From Candidatus Zixiibacteriota bacterium (GTDB lineage: Bacteria > Zixibacteria > MSB-5A5 > GN15 > FEB-12), in assembly GCA_030591625.1 (NCBI GenBank), contig JAUVAR010000002.1, positions 1 through 42,948 on the forward strand: DNA of 42,948 bases, in the 5' to 3' direction. Positions 1-8,539 of this stretch are shown here, piece after piece. How positions within the stretch are numbered: position 1 is the stretch's first letter; each line of letters starts with the position of its first letter. Below the pieces are notes generated by a model. The model worked only from the letters and a program-made list of their open reading frames with translations, did not search any database and was not told where the DNA came from. A program made the translations under genes and the position numbers.

Positions 1-920
1 ATTTCAACCGTAAACGGTGATGAGAAGCTGCCTGTAGGTGGATTATCAAGAAGATCAGGAGGTGTCTTGGTTCCAAAAGAGAATTTATACTTTCCATCTT
101 TATCAAATACACACACACGATTATTATTTACGTCCGTTATATAAACATCACCAGCAGAATTGATTGCCAGGTCAGCTGGCTGATTGAGGTCTCCGTCATT
201 ACCTGCCGATTCAATTTTCCAAACAAGAGACATTGGAATATCAATCAAAACAATTTCATTCGCTTTTTCTAATGAGTCTAATTCTGCCTTACTGGTTCCA
301 AATTTGAGACTGCGTTCTTCTGATAATTCAGTCTCTTCGAATTGATCATTAAGGCCAGAAATGACGTAGTAATAGGTTGTGCCTTTTTCAAGACCATCAC
401 CATCGCTATGCCTGTTGGCTGTGGCGTTTCCAATAACTTCGTAACCATCACCACTCGTTACTGATCGATAAACGTTATACGCTATTGCTCCGGGAACTTT
501 GTCCCACCTGAGCAAAATCTTTTTTCTATCAATTCTGATACCAGACCATACCGGTGCTTTAAACTCACCTGCTGCGGCGGCGGGGGTTGTTACTTTCTTT
601 ACACTCGAAAGCACTTCGGCCCCATCGGCTCCAATGTATCCAATCTTATAACTGAGCACGGTACCAGCTATCGGGAGAACATCGAAATATTGAGGTTTCT
701 TGACTCTTGTAAGTTCTTCAAACTCACCATCGGCAACTGAGCGATAAATAATGTACTCGGTTGCATCGGCTGCTTTTTGCCACTTTAGCCCAACTTTTCC
801 ACTAACATAAAAAGCACCAATCCACTTTGTGCCGTCTGCAGCTATTGCTGTGGAGACGAGAGCAACCACTAAAGTAATTGCTAAAAATGTAATAAAACGT
901 TTGTTAAAAAATTCTTTCAT
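1..920 (-). CDS. Secreted FN3-FN3-NHL repeat protein (partial, C-terminus beyond left edge)
   Basis: The frame is open from an ATG at 918-920 to the window edge, about 306 residues without a stop. The N-terminus is a Sec signal peptide (hydrophobic residues about 10-27, cleavage after AIA). Two fibronectin type III-like domains follow at about residues 30-115 and 120-210; both carry the W..(A/P)..A..Y..YRS pattern. An NHL-propeller blade then begins at about residue 240 (NQPADLAI...GDVYITDVNNNRV..FD). NHL proteins are extracytoplasmic beta-propellers, and in metal reducers they often sit beside multiheme cytochromes, as here. A GGAG lies just before the ATG. It is separated from the cytochrome operon by about 500 bp and probably has its own promoter. 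Its function is unknown; a scaffold or binding role is inference. Confidence 0.85.
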   Translation of the reverse strand, partial: MKEFFNKRFITFLAITLVVALVSTAIAADGTKWIGAFYVSGKVGLKWQKAADATEYIIYRSVADGEFEELTRVKKPQYFDVLPIAGTVLSYKIGYIGADGAEVLSSVKKVTTPAAAAGEFKAPVWSGIRIDRKKILLRWDKVPGAIAYNVYRSVTSGDGYEVIGNATANRHSDGDGLEKGTTYYYVISGLNDQFEETELSEERSLKFGTSKAELDSLEKANEIVLIDIPMSLVWKIESAGNDGDLNQPADLAINSAGDVYITDVNNNRVCVFDKDGKYKFSFGTKTPPDLLDNPPTGSFSSPFTVE

Positions 921-1424
921 AACTCCGTACCCTCTCAAAAGGAATCCTTTCCCTGCACTATGCAATACTCTGCCCGGTATTCTGTTTGTAAGAAGACATT
1001 GTTCCCCAACGTCATGTTATTTCTTTCACAAGATAAGATAGAGCAATTGCCCTGCCTGCTATTGCTGGCGGAGAAACTATAATCAAAGTTGTTAATTAGT
1101 AACGTCATAACTGGCTCTATCTACATTTCCTTGAAAGTGCTATCTGCATTAGAATGCCTATATATTCTTTCGGCAGATCACTTTATTCCAACATTGTTTA
1201 CCGTCATGTTCCTTTCGTGACAGGCCTTATCTATAAAGACCTGACCTATCAGTTCACTAATAGGTTGTGAACAAAATAACAATCTAAGGCAATCTGTCAA
1301 GTGGAAATCATGCCATTTTTCTCTTATTTCTCTGTATTTCCTCCTCAAATTTACGGCTATACAATATTTTATTGTCGTGTATTATCGAAATTTTCTAAGA
1401 TGCTGCCCCGCCGTAACTTAACCC
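921..1424. other. Intergenic region with an imperfect 30-bp direct repeat
   Basis: No convincing gene. Two related segments lie at 996-1029 and 1191-1220, sharing ACATTGTT, CGTCATGTT and CTTTC in that order. A third, weaker GTCAT-containing relative is near 1101-1107. The minus-strand frame 934-1107 is open for 58 codons but has no well-placed ribosome site. A small AT-rich palindrome at 1361-1375 could help end the cytochrome operon but has no U-run. Confidence 0.5.
1273..1300 (-). promoter_or_regulatory. Candidate promoter for the FN3/NHL gene
   Basis: On the minus strand, TTGACA at 1300-1295 is followed by a 16-bp spacer and TATTTT at 1278-1273. The -35 is perfect and the -10 is fair. It would leave a leader of roughly 345 nt that contains the direct repeats. 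Found by inspection only. Confidence 0.35.
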
Positions 1425-2729
1425 TTACAATATAGACTTTATTAGTCCATTCAGATTCCCTGCGTGTGGGCTATGACAGTCAACACAGACCAAATTATTT
1501 CGTTTTGAACTGCTATGAGGCCCCTCAGATTCCGGTTCGTCGTGGCAAACAAGGCATATTTCTTCGGATTTGAGATCTTTTGGAGTTTGACCTTCTTCGT
1601 GACAAGCTTCACAATCTCGTTCTTCAAACGGTGGATGTTCGGTCTCTTTTATCAATTTTTCTTTACTTGAACCATGGGGGTTATGGCAACCTGTACAACT
1701 TGCAGGCTCAATTCCGCCATGTAATCCAACGAAGTCTTCATCTTCCACATCATGACATCCGCTACACAGGTCGATTTGTGGATCGACAAGCTCTTTGAAA
1801 TGAGGATTGTGACAAAGAGTACAATCTTCGTCCTCAACAGCTACATGTACATATTCTGCTTCAAGTAATTCTTCTATATCGGAGTGACACCCAAAGCAGA
1901 GATCTTTCTGTGGGTCATGTAATGAATTTTCACCTTTTTGGAAATGTGGTGTGTGACAGACCTGGCAGTTTTCATCTTCAAGCAGAGAATGAACCGGACC
2001 TTGTTTGATACTTTCGGCCAAATCTTTATGGCATTCAAAACAGATACCATCTTCACTTGCCTTGAGCATATTAACATTTTCAGAGAGATGCCCATAATGG
2101 CACTGCTCACATGACTGGATTTCATCTGCAGCATGCATCTGAGCCGGACCGAAACCATCCAATATCGGATCGTGACAGCTCAAACAAAGATAACCTGCAG
2201 GCATTTGGAAAAATGTTCCATAGGGAGATCCATGCGGATTATGACATTCGGTACATTTCCCTTCGACAAACGGCTTATGCTTCGTATGTACATCACTCTC
2301 AAAATCATGACACTCAAAACAAAGCTCAGGAACCTCCAAACGAAGCTGCTTTGTATTATCAGCGCTATGAGGAGTATGACAGACCGCACAAGAGAGATCA
2401 TCAAAAACTGGAGCGTGAATATGATCTTCATCCATGCCATCGACAACCGAGTGGCAGGTTCGACACAATTCTATCACTTCATCGCTGAACTCAACTTTAT
2501 TTCTGAATTCATGAAACTGGTGACAGGCATCGCATTCATCGTTTTTAAAAGGAGAATGATTGAATTTGCCTGACAGCCTTTTTTTGAAATCATCATGACA
2601 TTCAAGGCAATTTTTGTCTTCGTCTCTAATTAGAGCTTCTGCCGAGAGGCTCCCAGAGAATAAGATCAGCGCAAAGCATATCAATAATATACTTCTTAAA
2701 GTGCTCTTCAATGTGTGCTCAACAATCAA
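1425..2729 (-). CDS. 17-heme c-type cytochrome (doubled-CXXCH family)
   Basis: Periplasmic or surface electron-transfer protein. After a signal peptide (hydrophobic residues about 12-28, cleavage near LSA-EA) the 434-residue protein has 17 CXXCH heme-attachment motifs. They are spread evenly and mostly paired, with distal His in the recurring CHxPH and H.P/H.V patterns typical of the doubled-CXXCH family. There is no membrane anchor after the signal peptide. The start is a TTG: AGGA lies 8 nt upstream and the frame is closed by a TGA just before it. It is the last gene of the minus-strand cytochrome operon, 104 nt after the LolA-like gene. It resembles the first gene of the operon and is probably a paralogue. 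Redox partner and acceptor cannot be read from the sequence. Confidence 0.93.
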   Translation of the reverse strand: MIVEHTLKSTLRSILLICFALILFSGSLSAEALIRDEDKNCLECHDDFKKRLSGKFNHSPFKNDECDACHQFHEFRNKVEFSDEVIELCRTCHSVVDGMDEDHIHAPVFDDLSCAVCHTPHSADNTKQLRLEVPELCFECHDFESDVHTKHKPFVEGKCTECHNPHGSPYGTFFQMPAGYLCLSCHDPILDGFGPAQMHAADEIQSCEQCHYGHLSENVNMLKASEDGICFECHKDLAESIKQGPVHSLLEDENCQVCHTPHFQKGENSLHDPQKDLCFGCHSDIEELLEAEYVHVAVEDEDCTLCHNPHFKELVDPQIDLCSGCHDVEDEDFVGLHGGIEPASCTGCHNPHGSSKEKLIKETEHPPFEERDCEACHEEGQTPKDLKSEEICLVCHDEPESEGPHSSSKRNNLVCVDCHSPHAGNLNGLIKSIL

Positions 2730-2833
2730 TTTAGATATCCTGAAACCTGTAAATCAATTCTTCTTAATAACTACAATTCTTGTCTTAATTCTTCTTCTAT
2801 TTGTATCGTCAAATGTTCGATATACTCGAATCA

Positions 2834-3649
2834 TTAGTACGATAGCTTATCTGATTCCACCGTAAAAAAGTTGTCCGCAACTTCTTTGTTGTATTCACAA
2901 TTCACCATTTTCGATCTGCCCATTGTCATCCAAAGAGAGATATCTTGCTGATAATTTGGTGTCCAGTACCCATTTACAAGCTTATGGCCATCAAATATAT
3001 TTTGATAAATTGACTTCTGCTTCCCCTGGAAAATTACTCCTTCTGATGATTTTATCAGGTTATCAGCAGGGTCGATTCCGATTACAATCATTAGAGAATC
3101 AGTCTTGAGCATATAGATATATCCAAGGGAATCCCCTTCTCTTACACCATATTTCATTTCCGCAAAAGTCTCGGTCTTTATAGACACGGGCATTCCGAGA
3201 GTAAGGTAGCTAAATAGAAATCCTTTGTACCGATTACCTTCAACAAAGCTGACCGTATCGTGAGATTCAAACCATGCTGAATCACCTCTCAATATTTTTC
3301 TTTCCATGTTACCATCATAGTAAGTTTTAATTAAGAGGCGCTTGTTTGGAGCCCAGGTCTTGACAATATCAACGGTATCTCGAGTCCCGGCAATTTCCAT
3401 CCGCCAGGATTGTCTGATTGATTTTACAGTTTTGAGTTTTTCAAGGCCGCCATATTTTTCAATACAGGCATCGACCAAGGCCATACCTTCGGTAGATTTA
3501 TCGAGACTAACCGCAGCCTCAAAAAGAGAGTCAAGCTTGGGATGAGGCCGTCCTTTGTGCCCATGAAAATTCTCAAAAGCAAATAGTTGGGAGGCACTTA
3601 AAATCAAAATAGCAATAACAATTAAAAGCATTTTATGAACGCGTGACAT
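2834..3649 (-). CDS. Secreted LolA-like (outer-membrane lipoprotein-sorting fold) protein
   Basis: Exported protein of about 271 residues. I start it at the ATG at 3649 because AAAGGA lies 7 nt upstream; a TTG 15 nt earlier would add five residues but falls over that site. The signal peptide covers about residues 1-24. The segment near mature residue 40 (ALVDACIEKYGGLEKLKTVKS) followed by long amphipathic strands resembles the LolA/LppX-like curved beta-sheet domain. That domain is also appended to secreted M16 peptidases. A GHKG..HPKLDSLF stretch precedes it. Such folds bind lipids or lipoprotein acyl chains, so a role in handling a lipidated or surface cytochrome is possible but unproven. 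It lies between the TlpA-like gene (81 nt away) and the 17-heme cytochrome. Confidence 0.7.
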   Translation of the reverse strand: MSRVHKMLLIVIAILILSASQLFAFENFHGHKGRPHPKLDSLFEAAVSLDKSTEGMALVDACIEKYGGLEKLKTVKSIRQSWRMEIAGTRDTVDIVKTWAPNKRLLIKTYYDGNMERKILRGDSAWFESHDTVSFVEGNRYKGFLFSYLTLGMPVSIKTETFAEMKYGVREGDSLGYIYMLKTDSLMIVIGIDPADNLIKSSEGVIFQGKQKSIYQNIFDGHKLVNGYWTPNYQQDISLWMTMGRSKMVNCEYNKEVADNFFTVESDKLSY

Positions 3650-3730
3650 AATGAATCCTTTCAAGATTCTATAACAATTATTTAAGAGATTATACAGGTT
3701 AGCTGGCCGAATAGCCGATAAGTTCCTTTT

Positions 3731-4852
3731 TCAATCCGAAGGATAGAGGAGTTCGAGGGCTTTTATATACGACTCAGTCGCTTTGTCATCATTGCCAGCC
3801 TGTCGATAAACCTGTCCTAAGTAATAGTGAACAGTAGGGTTTGCAAAATTCAGCTCTTTTGCCTTGTTCAATGAATCAATAGCATCGTCATACAATCCTT
3901 GTTGAGCCAAACACATACCTAAGTCCAGAAAGGCGGGGGTGTATTCAGAGTCAAGATCAAGAGCATGTTTCAATTTTGCTATTGCTTCTTCAATAGTACC
4001 ACTTTTTAGTAAGGCCTGACCCCACCCAGCCCACGCAGCAACAACCATGCTATCGAGTTTGATTGCTTTGGCGAATGAAGTTTGAGCATCTTCGTATCGT
4101 TCCAATCGAATCATAATATCACCCCTGAGGGTGTGAGGCCCGGCAAACATACTATCTGCAGCTTCTGCCGAATCAAGAATGCTCAAAGCTCTTTCCCATG
4201 ACTTTTTCAATCCAAGATTCAGAGCCATATTATAAAAACGAGAAGATTTATTTTTGGGTCTGTATCCATCTCTAAATTGAGCGACTTTGTCCGGTTTTTT
4301 TAGACCCAGGAATACGTCAATAGAATCAACAATACGGTCTTTGGTCGTAAGAGAGAATCCCGCCGGGCCATATTTTAGAACGCCAGAAGAATCGAGCACG
4401 GCGGTTGACGGCACAGCAATGACTCCAAATTCATAGAATATTGAAAGCTTGTCATCGATTATTACAGGGAAAGGAAGATCGAGATCGGCCAGTGTAGAAT
4501 TAATTTTATCACGAGTTATTGGAGAGATATTCTGACCATCAACATTGACGGCAATAAATTTAATCGGTTGATCCTGGTATATGGCATGAAGTTCTTTGAG
4601 CGATTGCAGCTCTTCGAGTGAACGTGGTGACCAGGTTGACCAGAATACGACAATGATCAGATTGTCACCAAGCCATTGTCTGGTGCTTATTTTTTCGCCA
4701 CTTTTAAGATCTACACCCGATAGTTCGGGAGCTTTCATTCCTTCGGAAAGATACTTGAACGCAGCCGTAGCCGATGGAGCAACAATTATGCTCATAACAA
4801 AAAGCGCCAGAGCTATCACGCGTGTTAGGAAGTTACTAAATATCGGTTTCAA
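3731..4852 (-). CDS. TlpA/ResA-like thioredoxin-fold protein lacking the CXXC cysteines, with C-terminal TPRs
   Basis: Signal peptide about residues 1-31, then an AhpC/TSA-Redoxin (TlpA/ResA) domain at about 38-185. The active-site segment reads FWSTWSPRS at residues 70-78, where the family has FWATWCPPC, so both catalytic cysteines are serine (S75, S78). The cis-proline loop (AVPST) is kept. Residues about 205-373 are four or more TPRs. Family members reduce apocytochrome cysteines or disulfides; this one cannot do CXXC chemistry and may act as a chaperone or scaffold. The TTG start overlaps the preceding gene's TGA (TTGA), with AGGAAG just upstream, so the two are translationally coupled. 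The placement among multiheme cytochrome genes suggests a role in their assembly (inference). Confidence 0.85.
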   Translation of the reverse strand: MKPIFSNFLTRVIALALFVMSIIVAPSATAAFKYLSEGMKAPELSGVDLKSGEKISTRQWLGDNLIIVVFWSTWSPRSLEELQSLKELHAIYQDQPIKFIAVNVDGQNISPITRDKINSTLADLDLPFPVIIDDKLSIFYEFGVIAVPSTAVLDSSGVLKYGPAGFSLTTKDRIVDSIDVFLGLKKPDKVAQFRDGYRPKNKSSRFYNMALNLGLKKSWERALSILDSAEAADSMFAGPHTLRGDIMIRLERYEDAQTSFAKAIKLDSMVVAAWAGWGQALLKSGTIEEAIAKLKHALDLDSEYTPAFLDLGMCLAQQGLYDDAIDSLNKAKELNFANPTVHYYLGQVYRQAGNDDKATESYIKALELLYPSD

Positions 4853-5385
4853 TTAGACTTCCTGTCAAATGTTGTTTCAACAGCTTTTTCAAGGATATTT
4901 ATAGCAGTTGGATCACCAAGTCCTTTGAGAGCCAAGCCTTTATAATAAAGAGCTTTACCTTCTCTGGGTTTGATCTTAAGAACTGACTCAGTTAATTCCA
5001 AAGCTTTTGCATAGTCGCCAAGACTAATTTTGATTCTGGCTAAGAGTAATTTCAGGCGTGATGATTTTGGAGCTTTTTCAATGCCTGTGCTTGCTTGAGA
5101 TTCTGCGGCATGGGTGTCACCCCTTACCAAATTTATTTTACTTAAGAAGTAATAGGCATCCGGGTTCGAAATATCACATAAAATTAGTGAGTCAAGAAAC
5201 GCTTTCGCTTCATTGTATGCACCATCCCGGAATGAAATTTTAGCAGACCTTAATAGCTGTCTGCAAATTTTCTTATTTTTACGTCTCGCATCTTTAGCGC
5301 TAGCATCATCTTGAGAAAATGCAAAGGATGGCAGCAAAAACGAACCGATAGAAATTGTTAGAACAATTAAGACAATTCTTCGCAT
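4849..5385 (-). CDS. Periplasmic TPR-repeat protein
   Basis: Short exported protein of 178 residues. The signal peptide covers about 1-25 (cleavage near AFS-Q). A basic segment (KDARRKNKK) follows, then about three to four tetratricopeptide repeats (Y..AK.F.D..L, A....S..G...AP, G.Y.KAL.L...VL...P). TPRs mediate protein-protein contacts. In this operon the likely partners are the cytochromes or the TPR-bearing TlpA-like protein next door. The ATG shares one base with the upstream cytochrome's stop (TGATG), and its own stop overlaps the next start, so it sits in the middle of a tightly coupled trio. No enzymatic motif is visible. Confidence 0.85.
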   Translation of the reverse strand: MRRIVLIVLTISIGSFLLPSFAFSQDDASAKDARRKNKKICRQLLRSAKISFRDGAYNEAKAFLDSLILCDISNPDAYYFLSKINLVRGDTHAAESQASTGIEKAPKSSRLKLLLARIKISLGDYAKALELTESVLKIKPREGKALYYKGLALKGLGDPTAINILEKAVETTFDRKSN

Positions 5386-6650
5386 CAGCGATGATATTCC
5401 TTAGGGGCATGGCATCCGACAACACAGCTACCACCATCATCAAGCTTGGTGAACTTGATAGGTAATTCCCAGTTCATGGAACCAAATGGGACAGATTCTC
5501 TAATATGTTTGTCCTGGTTGGTCGCATGAGCCTGGTGACAAGCTTTGCAGCTTCTGCCTTTAACTTCCTTGTTTACATGCAAATTGTGAAGATTTATATC
5601 TCCATCACGAAAATCAGTCAGCGTCATAGTTTTCGCATCAAGGGCAATTGTACTATTATGGCAATCAAAACAGATTGCGTAATTTTCGGTCTCATAAGGC
5701 ATATAAAATTCTTCGGGGAAATACTTCCTTAGAATTTTATAGTTTTCACTCCCATGGGGATCATGGCAGGCATTGCAGTCACCCTGTTTAACTGGTCCAT
5801 GCTTATGGCTGTTTTCTGAAACATAGCTTGACAGTTCTTCGTGGCAACTAAAACATAGTTCCTCTTGTGGAACTGCAAACATTCTTGGATTATCTGAGGC
5901 ATGAGGGTTGTGGCAATTGGTGCACTTTCCATTCACGACCGGGTCATGTTGAAATGCAGCATTGCTATATTCTTCAAAATCGTCATGGCAGCCATAACAA
6001 AGCTCGGGTGGATCATTGGGGAGCAGGAATTTTGCTTTATCCGAATGAGGGTCGTGGCAAGTTGTGCACTTTTCTTTGGCCGGCTCATGAATATGGCGTT
6101 TTGTAGGAATATCTGATTGCTCGATATGACAGTTGTAACAGATTTTATCGGGCGAGGATACAAGTTGCATTTCATTGGAAGATGAGTGTGGGTTGTGGCA
6201 GACGTTACAATCACCAACACCAACCGGACCATGAACAAACTCCTGCATGAACTGATCTTTTTTATGGCAAGTAAAACAGAGTTCTGAGGCGTTGCCTTTT
6301 AACTGAAAACGATAATCGGCCTGATGCGGGTCATGGCAGCCAACACAGTTACCATCTGCAACAGGTGTATGGAGATAATCTTCAAGCATCATGTCACGCT
6401 TTTCTTCGTGGCAGGCAAAACATAATTCTTCTTTATCTGTAGTGTACTCAAATTGATGTTTCTTTCCCTGGACTTCTGTATGACAAATAGTACAGATTTT
6501 GGCTCCTACCGGACCATGAACAAACTGTTTGGTCCCCATGTCTGCATGACATTTGTTTTCGGTACAGCCTGCATCCTGTTGACTCCAACCAGTCACAGAA
6601 AAGAGAATTACCATTAGCCCCGCGATTAATAATGTCTGACCTTTTCGCAT
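5385..6650 (-). CDS. Multiheme c-type cytochrome, 13 CXXCH plus two variant heme sites
   Basis: Exported 421-residue cytochrome. The signal peptide covers about 1-24 (cleavage near GWS-Q). It has thirteen standard CXXCH motifs with repeated F.HGPV/H.PV..G.C..CH.PH units, the doubled-CXXCH signature. The first heme-like site, near residue 29, is CTENKCH (CX4CH). The last, near the C-terminus, is CVVGCH (CX3CH). If both are used the protein carries 15 hemes. The ATG has GGAGG 4 nt upstream. It is the promoter-proximal gene of the operon, so it is probably the most highly translated. No lipobox or C-terminal anchor is seen. It resembles the 17-heme protein at the operon's far end. Confidence 0.93.
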   Translation of the reverse strand: MRKGQTLLIAGLMVILFSVTGWSQQDAGCTENKCHADMGTKQFVHGPVGAKICTICHTEVQGKKHQFEYTTDKEELCFACHEEKRDMMLEDYLHTPVADGNCVGCHDPHQADYRFQLKGNASELCFTCHKKDQFMQEFVHGPVGVGDCNVCHNPHSSSNEMQLVSSPDKICYNCHIEQSDIPTKRHIHEPAKEKCTTCHDPHSDKAKFLLPNDPPELCYGCHDDFEEYSNAAFQHDPVVNGKCTNCHNPHASDNPRMFAVPQEELCFSCHEELSSYVSENSHKHGPVKQGDCNACHDPHGSENYKILRKYFPEEFYMPYETENYAICFDCHNSTIALDAKTMTLTDFRDGDINLHNLHVNKEVKGRSCKACHQAHATNQDKHIRESVPFGSMNWELPIKFTKLDDGGSCVVGCHAPKEYHR

Positions 6651-7031
6651 CTATCCTCCAGCCGGAACGAGTGAAAATTCGATCGGCCTCAAAATTACAA
6701 ATTCTTTAGAACTCCTGTCAACTTTGTCCTTGTGAAATATATAACAACTTATTCCAAATGAGTCAAGGATTATCGGGGTTTTGCCAGTATGAAACGATCA
6801 AATAAGGATACACTCAACAGTCTTTTAAGATACTTCCACATCAGGCCAGTTTCCCTATAATCGATTGTCGATTAACTACTTACATCCTTAAGTTCCATGA
6901 TTTTCAAGTTTTTTGTAGCTTCAACTATTGAAAATATGAAAAATTATCGGTAATTTAGCAAATACATTCCAATCCACTTATACAAGAAAGATTAGTATAA
7001 AATAAACTAAGTCTTTATTAGTCTCAATTAC
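6651..7031. other. Intergenic region upstream of the cytochrome operon
   Basis: Holds the operon promoter at 6738-6766. The rest is AT-rich with short weak palindromes (for example TTTTCAA...TTGAAAA near 6900-6940). No gene or strong terminator for the HPt gene is seen. Confidence 0.5.
6738..6766 (-). promoter_or_regulatory. Sigma70-type promoter of the cytochrome operon
   Basis: Minus strand: TTGACT (6766-6761), a 17-bp spacer, then TATATA (6743-6738). Expected start near 6731, giving a leader of about 80 nt before the 15-site cytochrome. It is the best promoter match in this intergenic region. Confidence 0.6.
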
Positions 7032-7415
7032 TTAAATTACTGCTGCTGTCCGGTAAGTTTCTGATGCTTCTCCAAGTTGATGAAGCAGAATATCAATTTC
7101 ATTTTTGAAAATATTGAGTCGTTCGTGGCAAGAATCACAATTGATTTCCTCGCAACTCGCTTCAAGATCTTTTAAGTATCCCAAAGAACGATAAGCTCTC
7201 AAGTGAACGAGTAGCTCTTCGAGTGTGTGGGCTGCTTTATGCAGGAGTTTCCCGTCACGACTTTCAACAGCTGTTTCAATGTGGTTAACCAGGAATGGCA
7301 CCTGTTTACTAAACAAAGATATTGTCTCGCCTAGGATTGTTTCATCATCACCACATGCTTTCAAAGCGAGATCATAATCGAATGCGCTAAAAGAATCGAT
7401 ACTTGCCTTATTCAT
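7032..7415 (-). CDS. HPt (histidine phosphotransfer)-like protein
   Basis: All-helical, soluble protein of 127 residues. I use the ATG at 7415, which has GGAGG 9 nt upstream; an upstream extension to 7460 has no such site. The N-terminal FDYDLALKACGDDETIL..TISLF and the helix with AAHTLEE (His63) match the HPt fold, where this His carries phosphate between sensor kinase and response regulator. The usual KGSAGNLGA after the His is replaced by EELLVHLRA, so phosphotransfer is likely but not certain. No kinase or regulator is adjacent. It contains an isolated CDSCH (residues 93-97) but no signal peptide, so heme attachment is not expected. The gene upstream is divergent. Confidence 0.72.
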   Translation of the reverse strand: MNKASIDSFSAFDYDLALKACGDDETILGETISLFSKQVPFLVNHIETAVESRDGKLLHKAAHTLEELLVHLRAYRSLGYLKDLEASCEEINCDSCHERLNIFKNEIDILLHQLGEASETYRTAAVI

Positions 7416-7602
7416 GATTCTTGTCCTCCAATGAGTTATCCGACAATTTCCATCTGTCATATTTCCTGTTGCCTACAATTAATAGTCGGCAGGAGGAGCT
7501 ATATATTGAGTGTGATGATTAATCTTTTGTCGTTCTAAAGCTGTCTAAACCAAATAGAAAACTGCATCGTCTTTATGAATAGCACCCAATAAAGGAGCAA
7601 TA

Positions 7603-8475
7603 GTGCGAAAATTTAATAATCGGATCATAAGTAATACTTTTCAATTGGGACTAATGGTCCTCATAGCTTTGGCTTTCGTGTCGTGTGATGCAAAGATTTT
7701 CGAGTCGAAGTGGGTTGCAAACCCTATAACTGTCGATGGTATAGCCTCGGATTGGCGAGGTATCGCATTACACAAGATTGCCGATAGTGACGCATCTTTT
7801 GGAATCAGTAATAATGAGGATAATATTTATCTGATTTTGCGTTTTCAGGATTCTCAGTGGGCCAGAGCAATGCGACAAAATGGCCTCACTATTTGGATTG
7901 ATGATGGCCGAGATGAGAGCAAGGATCTTGGTATAAAATTCCAAGATGGGCCTGATATGGCTGAGATTATGTTGATGGAGGGTCGCTCCACGAATGAGAT
8001 GAGACCGGAAATGGTCGAACGGATGCAGCAAATGGAATCCCAACTTAAAAAGTCTTTAACATTTATAGATAAAGCTAATCTGATAAAATCAGAGATTGAG
8101 CCCGATGGCTCAAATGGACCCAAAGCAGCATTTGCGATAGATAAGTCCTTTGTTGTATATGAGTTTAGCCTTCCAATTGGAAAATCTGAAGTTAGAGATT
8201 ATGGTCTCGACCTTGAGCCAGGACAGGAATTTGGAATAATTTTGGAATTTGGTGGTCATAATGTGCGCACATCAAATGATCGCAGCGAAAGAGGCGGAGT
8301 TGAAATGTCAGGCGGAGGCAAACAAGGTGGCTCGCGCATGGGAGGCGGAGGCGGACGTCGCGGTGGCATGGGTGGTCGTAAAGGTGGCGACACAAGACAA
8401 CGACAGCAACAACTCGAAAAGCAAGAATTGAAAGTTAACACAGCTCTCGCATTGTCAGATGAGCCTGCAAAATGA
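7603..8475 (+). CDS. Lipoprotein with CBM9-like domain and Gly-rich C-terminus
   Basis: GTG start with AAAGGAG 5 nt upstream. The signal ends in AFVSC, a weak lipobox, so it is probably lipid-anchored at about Cys28. Residues about 35-210 resemble the carbohydrate-binding family 9-like beta-sandwich: an opening (I/V)TVDGIASDW, then NIYL.LRF.D and TIWIDDG. From about residue 230 the chain becomes glycine, arginine and methionine rich (GGG and GRRGGMGG runs), then Gln/Lys rich. It precedes the ABC/RND operon by 204 nt in the same direction. A Gly-rich run of similar make-up occurs inside the RND-ABC fusion. It may be a substrate-binding or envelope component of that exporter (inference). Carbohydrate binding is not shown. 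Confidence 0.7.
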   Translation: MRKFNNRIISNTFQLGLMVLIALAFVSCDAKIFESKWVANPITVDGIASDWRGIALHKIADSDASFGISNNEDNIYLILRFQDSQWARAMRQNGLTIWIDDGRDESKDLGIKFQDGPDMAEIMLMEGRSTNEMRPEMVERMQQMESQLKKSLTFIDKANLIKSEIEPDGSNGPKAAFAIDKSFVVYEFSLPIGKSEVRDYGLDLEPGQEFGIILEFGGHNVRTSNDRSERGGVEMSGGGKQGGSRMGGGGGRRGGMGGRKGGDTRQRQQQLEKQELKVNTALALSDEPAK

Positions 8476-8539
8476 AAATTGAGCCAGATTTAATGCAAAA
8501 AGACCAAATAGATAATAAATAAGATTTACAACAACTCTC

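Noticed and set aside
829..1041. Plus-strand frame near the left end
   Set aside because: Antisense to the signal-peptide region of the FN3/NHL gene; no family likeness.
934..1107. 58-codon minus-strand frame upstream of the FN3/NHL gene
   Set aside because: No ribosome site at usable distance and composition unlike neighbouring proteins.
7110..7150. CXXCH motif in the HPt-like protein as a heme site
   Set aside because: No signal peptide, so the protein cannot reach the periplasmic cytochrome maturation machinery.
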